Shown here: piece by piece, positions 21,454 through 23,623 of the stretch | Numbering within the stretch: the stretch's first letter is position 1 | Layout: every line of letters starts with the position of its first letter | From: Gammaproteobacteria bacterium | GTDB lineage: Bacteria; Pseudomonadota; Gammaproteobacteria; Steroidobacterales; BM003 | Direction of reading: 5' to 3' | Assembly: GCA_026193125.1 (NCBI GenBank) | Contig: JAPHSC010000277.1 | Coordinates: 1-23,623 of the forward strand | Length of the DNA stretch: 23,623 bases | Program-made: the position numbers and the translations under genes | Notes under the pieces: generated by a model | What the model was told of the DNA's origin: nothing | The model's input: only the letters and a program-made list of their open reading frames with translations | Database searches by the model: none

Positions 21454-22383
21454 GTGAATGTTGCCAAGCAAAAGCCCGAGACTTTTCAGGATCTGATCCT
21501 GGCCCTGCAACAGTTCTGGGCCCAGCGGGGCTGCGTCTTGCTTCAGCCCTACGACATGGAGATGGGCGCGGGAACTTTCCACGCTGCCACCTTTCTGCGT
21601 TCATTGGGCCCGGAGCCCTGGAATGCCGCCTACGTGCAACCCAGTCGGCGACCCACCGATGGGCGCTACGGCGATAATCCATTTCGACTGCAGCATTACT
21701 ACCAGTTTCAGGTGGTGATGAAGCCCTCACCGGCAAACATTCAGGACCTGTACCTGGACTCACTCAAGGCCCTGGGCCTGGATCCCCTGGTGCATGACAT
21801 TCGCTTTGTCGAGGACAACTGGGAGTCCCCCACCCTGGGCGCATGGGGCCTGGGTTGGGAGGTGTGGCTTAACGGCATGGAAGTCACCCAATTTACCTAT
21901 TTCCAGCAAGTGGGCGGACTGGACTGCCGCCCGGTGACCGGAGAGATCACCTATGGGCTGGAGCGCATCGCCATGTACCTGCAGGGCAAGGAAAGTGTCT
22001 TTGACCTGGTGTGGACCGAAGGTCCCCAGGGGATCGTGACCTACGGTGACGTGTTCCACCAAAACGAAGTGGAACAATCTACCTACAATTTCGAAAAAGC
22101 GCCGGTTGATTACCTGTTTGGCCATTTCGATCATTGCGAAGCCCTGTGCCATAGCCTGATCGCGGATCAACTCCCTCTGCCCGCCTACGAGCGGGTATTG
22201 GAGGCGTCCCACGCGTTCAATTTACTCGATGCCCGGCACGCTATTTCGGTGACCGAGCGGCAGCGCTTCATTTTGCGGGTCAGGGAAATGGCCAAGGCGG
22301 TTGCCGAGGCCTATTACCAGCGCCGTGAGGCCCTGGGCTTTCCCATGCTTCACGCGAACCAGCAGGAGAGTGGCGATGAGTAA
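21454..22383 (+). CDS. glyQ: Glycyl-tRNA synthetase alpha subunit
   Basis: A 309-residue catalytic subunit of the bacterial alpha2beta2 glycyl-tRNA synthetase, which forms glycyl-adenylate and charges tRNA-Gly. Family words are TFQDLILALQQFWAQRGC, LLQPYDMEMGAGTFHAATF, PSRRPTDGRYGDNPFRLQHY, GWEVWLNGMEVTQFTYFQQ and YGLERIAMYLQ. The start is GTG at 21454; an in-frame stop lies just upstream at 21448-21450, so no other start is available. No strong ribosome site precedes it. The stop overlaps the glyS start by 8 nt. It is divergent from glnA across 279 nt that hold NtrC boxes. Confidence 0.97.
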   Translation: MNVAKQKPETFQDLILALQQFWAQRGCVLLQPYDMEMGAGTFHAATFLRSLGPEPWNAAYVQPSRRPTDGRYGDNPFRLQHYYQFQVVMKPSPANIQDLYLDSLKALGLDPLVHDIRFVEDNWESPTLGAWGLGWEVWLNGMEVTQFTYFQQVGGLDCRPVTGEITYGLERIAMYLQGKESVFDLVWTEGPQGIVTYGDVFHQNEVEQSTYNFEKAPVDYLFGHFDHCEALCHSLIADQLPLPAYERVLEASHAFNLLDARHAISVTERQRFILRVREMAKAVAEAYYQRREALGFPMLHANQQESGDE

Positions 22384-23623
22384 GTCAGGTCTCAATCCAA
22401 GCACTTTCCTGGTAGAAATCGGAACCGAGGAACTACCCCCCAAGGCCTTGCGGTCTCTCTCGGCTGCATTTACCGCCGGTGTACTCAAGGGCTTGCAGGA
22501 CGCTCCACTCGCCCATGGGGAAGTTCTGTCTTATGCCACACCCAGGCGCCTGGCCGTAAAAGTCCTGGCATTGCAGACCCGCCAGGCCGATCAGCAGATT
22601 GTGCTCAAGGGACCGCCGGTCAAGGTGGCTTTCGATGCCCAGGGAAATCCCGGACGCGCCGCCCTGTCCTTCGCCGAGAAATGCGGTGTGCAGGTCCAGG
22701 ACCTGGAACAGGAAGAAACGCCCAAGGGCGCGTGGCTGGTCTATCGCGGTATCGAGAAGGGCCAGGCCGCGACCAGCCTGCTTGGACCCATCGTACAGGC
22801 GGCGCTGGATGCTCTGCCCATTCCAAAGCGCATGCGTTGGGGTGCCGGCAATGCGGAATTCGTGCGCCCGGTGCACTGGGTATTGATGTTGCTAGACAGG
22901 GAGATCGTTGAGGCCAGTATCCTCGGAATCCAGGCTGACCGTCTCACTCGCGGCCATCGCTTCCATGCTCCGGGAAATATCAGCCTGGCCTGTGCCGATG
23001 AGTATCCGCAGCGACTGGAAACAGAAGGACAGCTTATCGCGGACTTTGATGCGCGGCGAAGGAAAATTGAACGCCTGGTGCAGGAAGAAGCTACAGCCGC
23101 GGGCGCCACGGTCGTGAGCGATGATGCACTGTGGGACGAGGTGACCGCCCTGGTGGAATGGCCGGTGTCCCTGCGTGGTCGCATTGATCAACGTTTCCTG
23201 GCCCTGCCCAGGGAGGTTTTGATTGCCACCATGCAAGAGCATCAGCGTTACTTCCCTCTTGAAGGCCCGGACGGCAAGTTGTTGCCGATGTTTGTGGCCA
23301 TCAGCAACTTGCAAAGCACGGATCCCAAGCAGGTGATTCAGGGTAACGAGCGCGTCGTTAGGCCGCGCCTGGCTGACGCTGAATTTTTCTGGAACAATGA
23401 CCGCAAACAGCCACTGGCACAACGTCAGGCGGGACTGGCCAGCGTCGTATTTCAGCATCAACTCGGCAGCATGGGCGACAAGAGCCAGCGTGTGGCAATG
23501 CTTGCGGCCTATATTGCCGATGAACTACACGCTGATCGGGACCTGGTTACGCGCGCGGCATTGTTGAGCAAGTGCGACCTGGCCACCAACATGGTCAGTG
23601 AGTTTCCTGAATTACAGGGGACC
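22376..23623 (+). CDS. glyS: Glycyl-tRNA synthetase beta subunit (3' end beyond window)
   Basis: The first 416 codons of the beta subunit are open to the edge of the window; the full protein is about 690 residues in the family. It starts FLVEIGTEELPPKAL, then shows GPPVKVAFD, IPKRMRWG, FVRPVHWVL, HRFHAPG, MQEHQRYFPL, RPRLADAEFFW and LSKCDLATNMVSEFPELQG. These cover the N-terminal tRNA-recognition and the start of the HD-like region. The beta subunit binds tRNA-Gly for the alpha subunit. The ATG at 22376 has AGGAG 7 nt upstream inside glyQ and overlaps its TAA by 8 nt, so the two subunits are translationally coupled. Confidence 0.97.
   Translation, partial: MSKSGLNPSTFLVEIGTEELPPKALRSLSAAFTAGVLKGLQDAPLAHGEVLSYATPRRLAVKVLALQTRQADQQIVLKGPPVKVAFDAQGNPGRAALSFAEKCGVQVQDLEQEETPKGAWLVYRGIEKGQAATSLLGPIVQAALDALPIPKRMRWGAGNAEFVRPVHWVLMLLDREIVEASILGIQADRLTRGHRFHAPGNISLACADEYPQRLETEGQLIADFDARRRKIERLVQEEATAAGATVVSDDALWDEVTALVEWPVSLRGRIDQRFLALPREVLIATMQEHQRYFPLEGPDGKLLPMFVAISNLQSTDPKQVIQGNERVVRPRLADAEFFWNNDRKQPLAQRQAGLASVVFQHQLGSMGDKSQRVAMLAAYIADELHADRDLVTRAALLSKCDLATNMVSEFPELQGT

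Overview
This window looks like a chromosomal core region of a gammaproteobacterium. The evidence is the set and order of housekeeping genes: glyQ-glyS, glnA with ntrB-ntrC, and a rhodanese-grxC-secB-gpsA operon divergent from envC, an S41 protease gene and a divergent polysaccharide deacetylase gene. From memory, the block from glnA to the deacetylase resembles the Pseudomonas arrangement. A marine Cellvibrionales- or Halieaceae-like host is possible but not shown. I see no rRNA, tRNA, CRISPR array, insertion sequence or prophage. Coding density is high, and about 8 of 29 genes appear to start with GTG.

Layout. Positions 3-2484 (minus strand) hold a compact series, read right to left: SAM methyltransferase, TspO/MBR membrane protein, YciH/SUI1 factor, SlyX, GIY-YIG protein and a DksA/TraR-type zinc-finger protein. 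A gene-poor stretch (2485-2932) with repeated ATGCTGC words separates it from a SlyD-like FKBP isomerase. Two different VOC proteins follow, divergent from an SLC13-type transporter with RCK_C domains (4624-6465). From 10918 down to 6480 (minus) lie envC, the S41 protease, the deacetylase, a previously hidden 34-codon ORF with a DJ-1/PfpI-like N-terminus, and a membrane GGDEF protein. On the plus strand, rhodanese-grxC-secB-gpsA runs behind a perfect TATAAT box. It is followed by a SulP transporter, which meets trmL tail to tail with no spacer. A class 1B-type dihydroorotate dehydrogenase diverges from trmL.

Nitrogen block. glnA (minus) has two NtrC-type enhancer boxes upstream, 32 bp centre to centre, and a strong intrinsic terminator downstream. 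Behind the terminator, a secreted DUF4124 protein, ntrB and ntrC overlap one another. NtrB and NtrC would control glnA through these boxes, so the loop is closed inside the window. Divergent from glnA are glyQ and glyS; glyS runs off the right edge.

Points most worth checking: gpsA has no ATG, GTG or TTG before its Rossmann motif and seems to start at ATT or CTG on top of the secB stop codon; the GGDEF protein has Asn at the guanine-recognition Asp position; the hidden DJ-1-like small ORF; the class 1B dihydroorotate dehydrogenase without a visible PyrK partner; and repeated use of 4-nt GTGA stop/start overlaps. I did not find a clear new multi-gene defence or mobile system.
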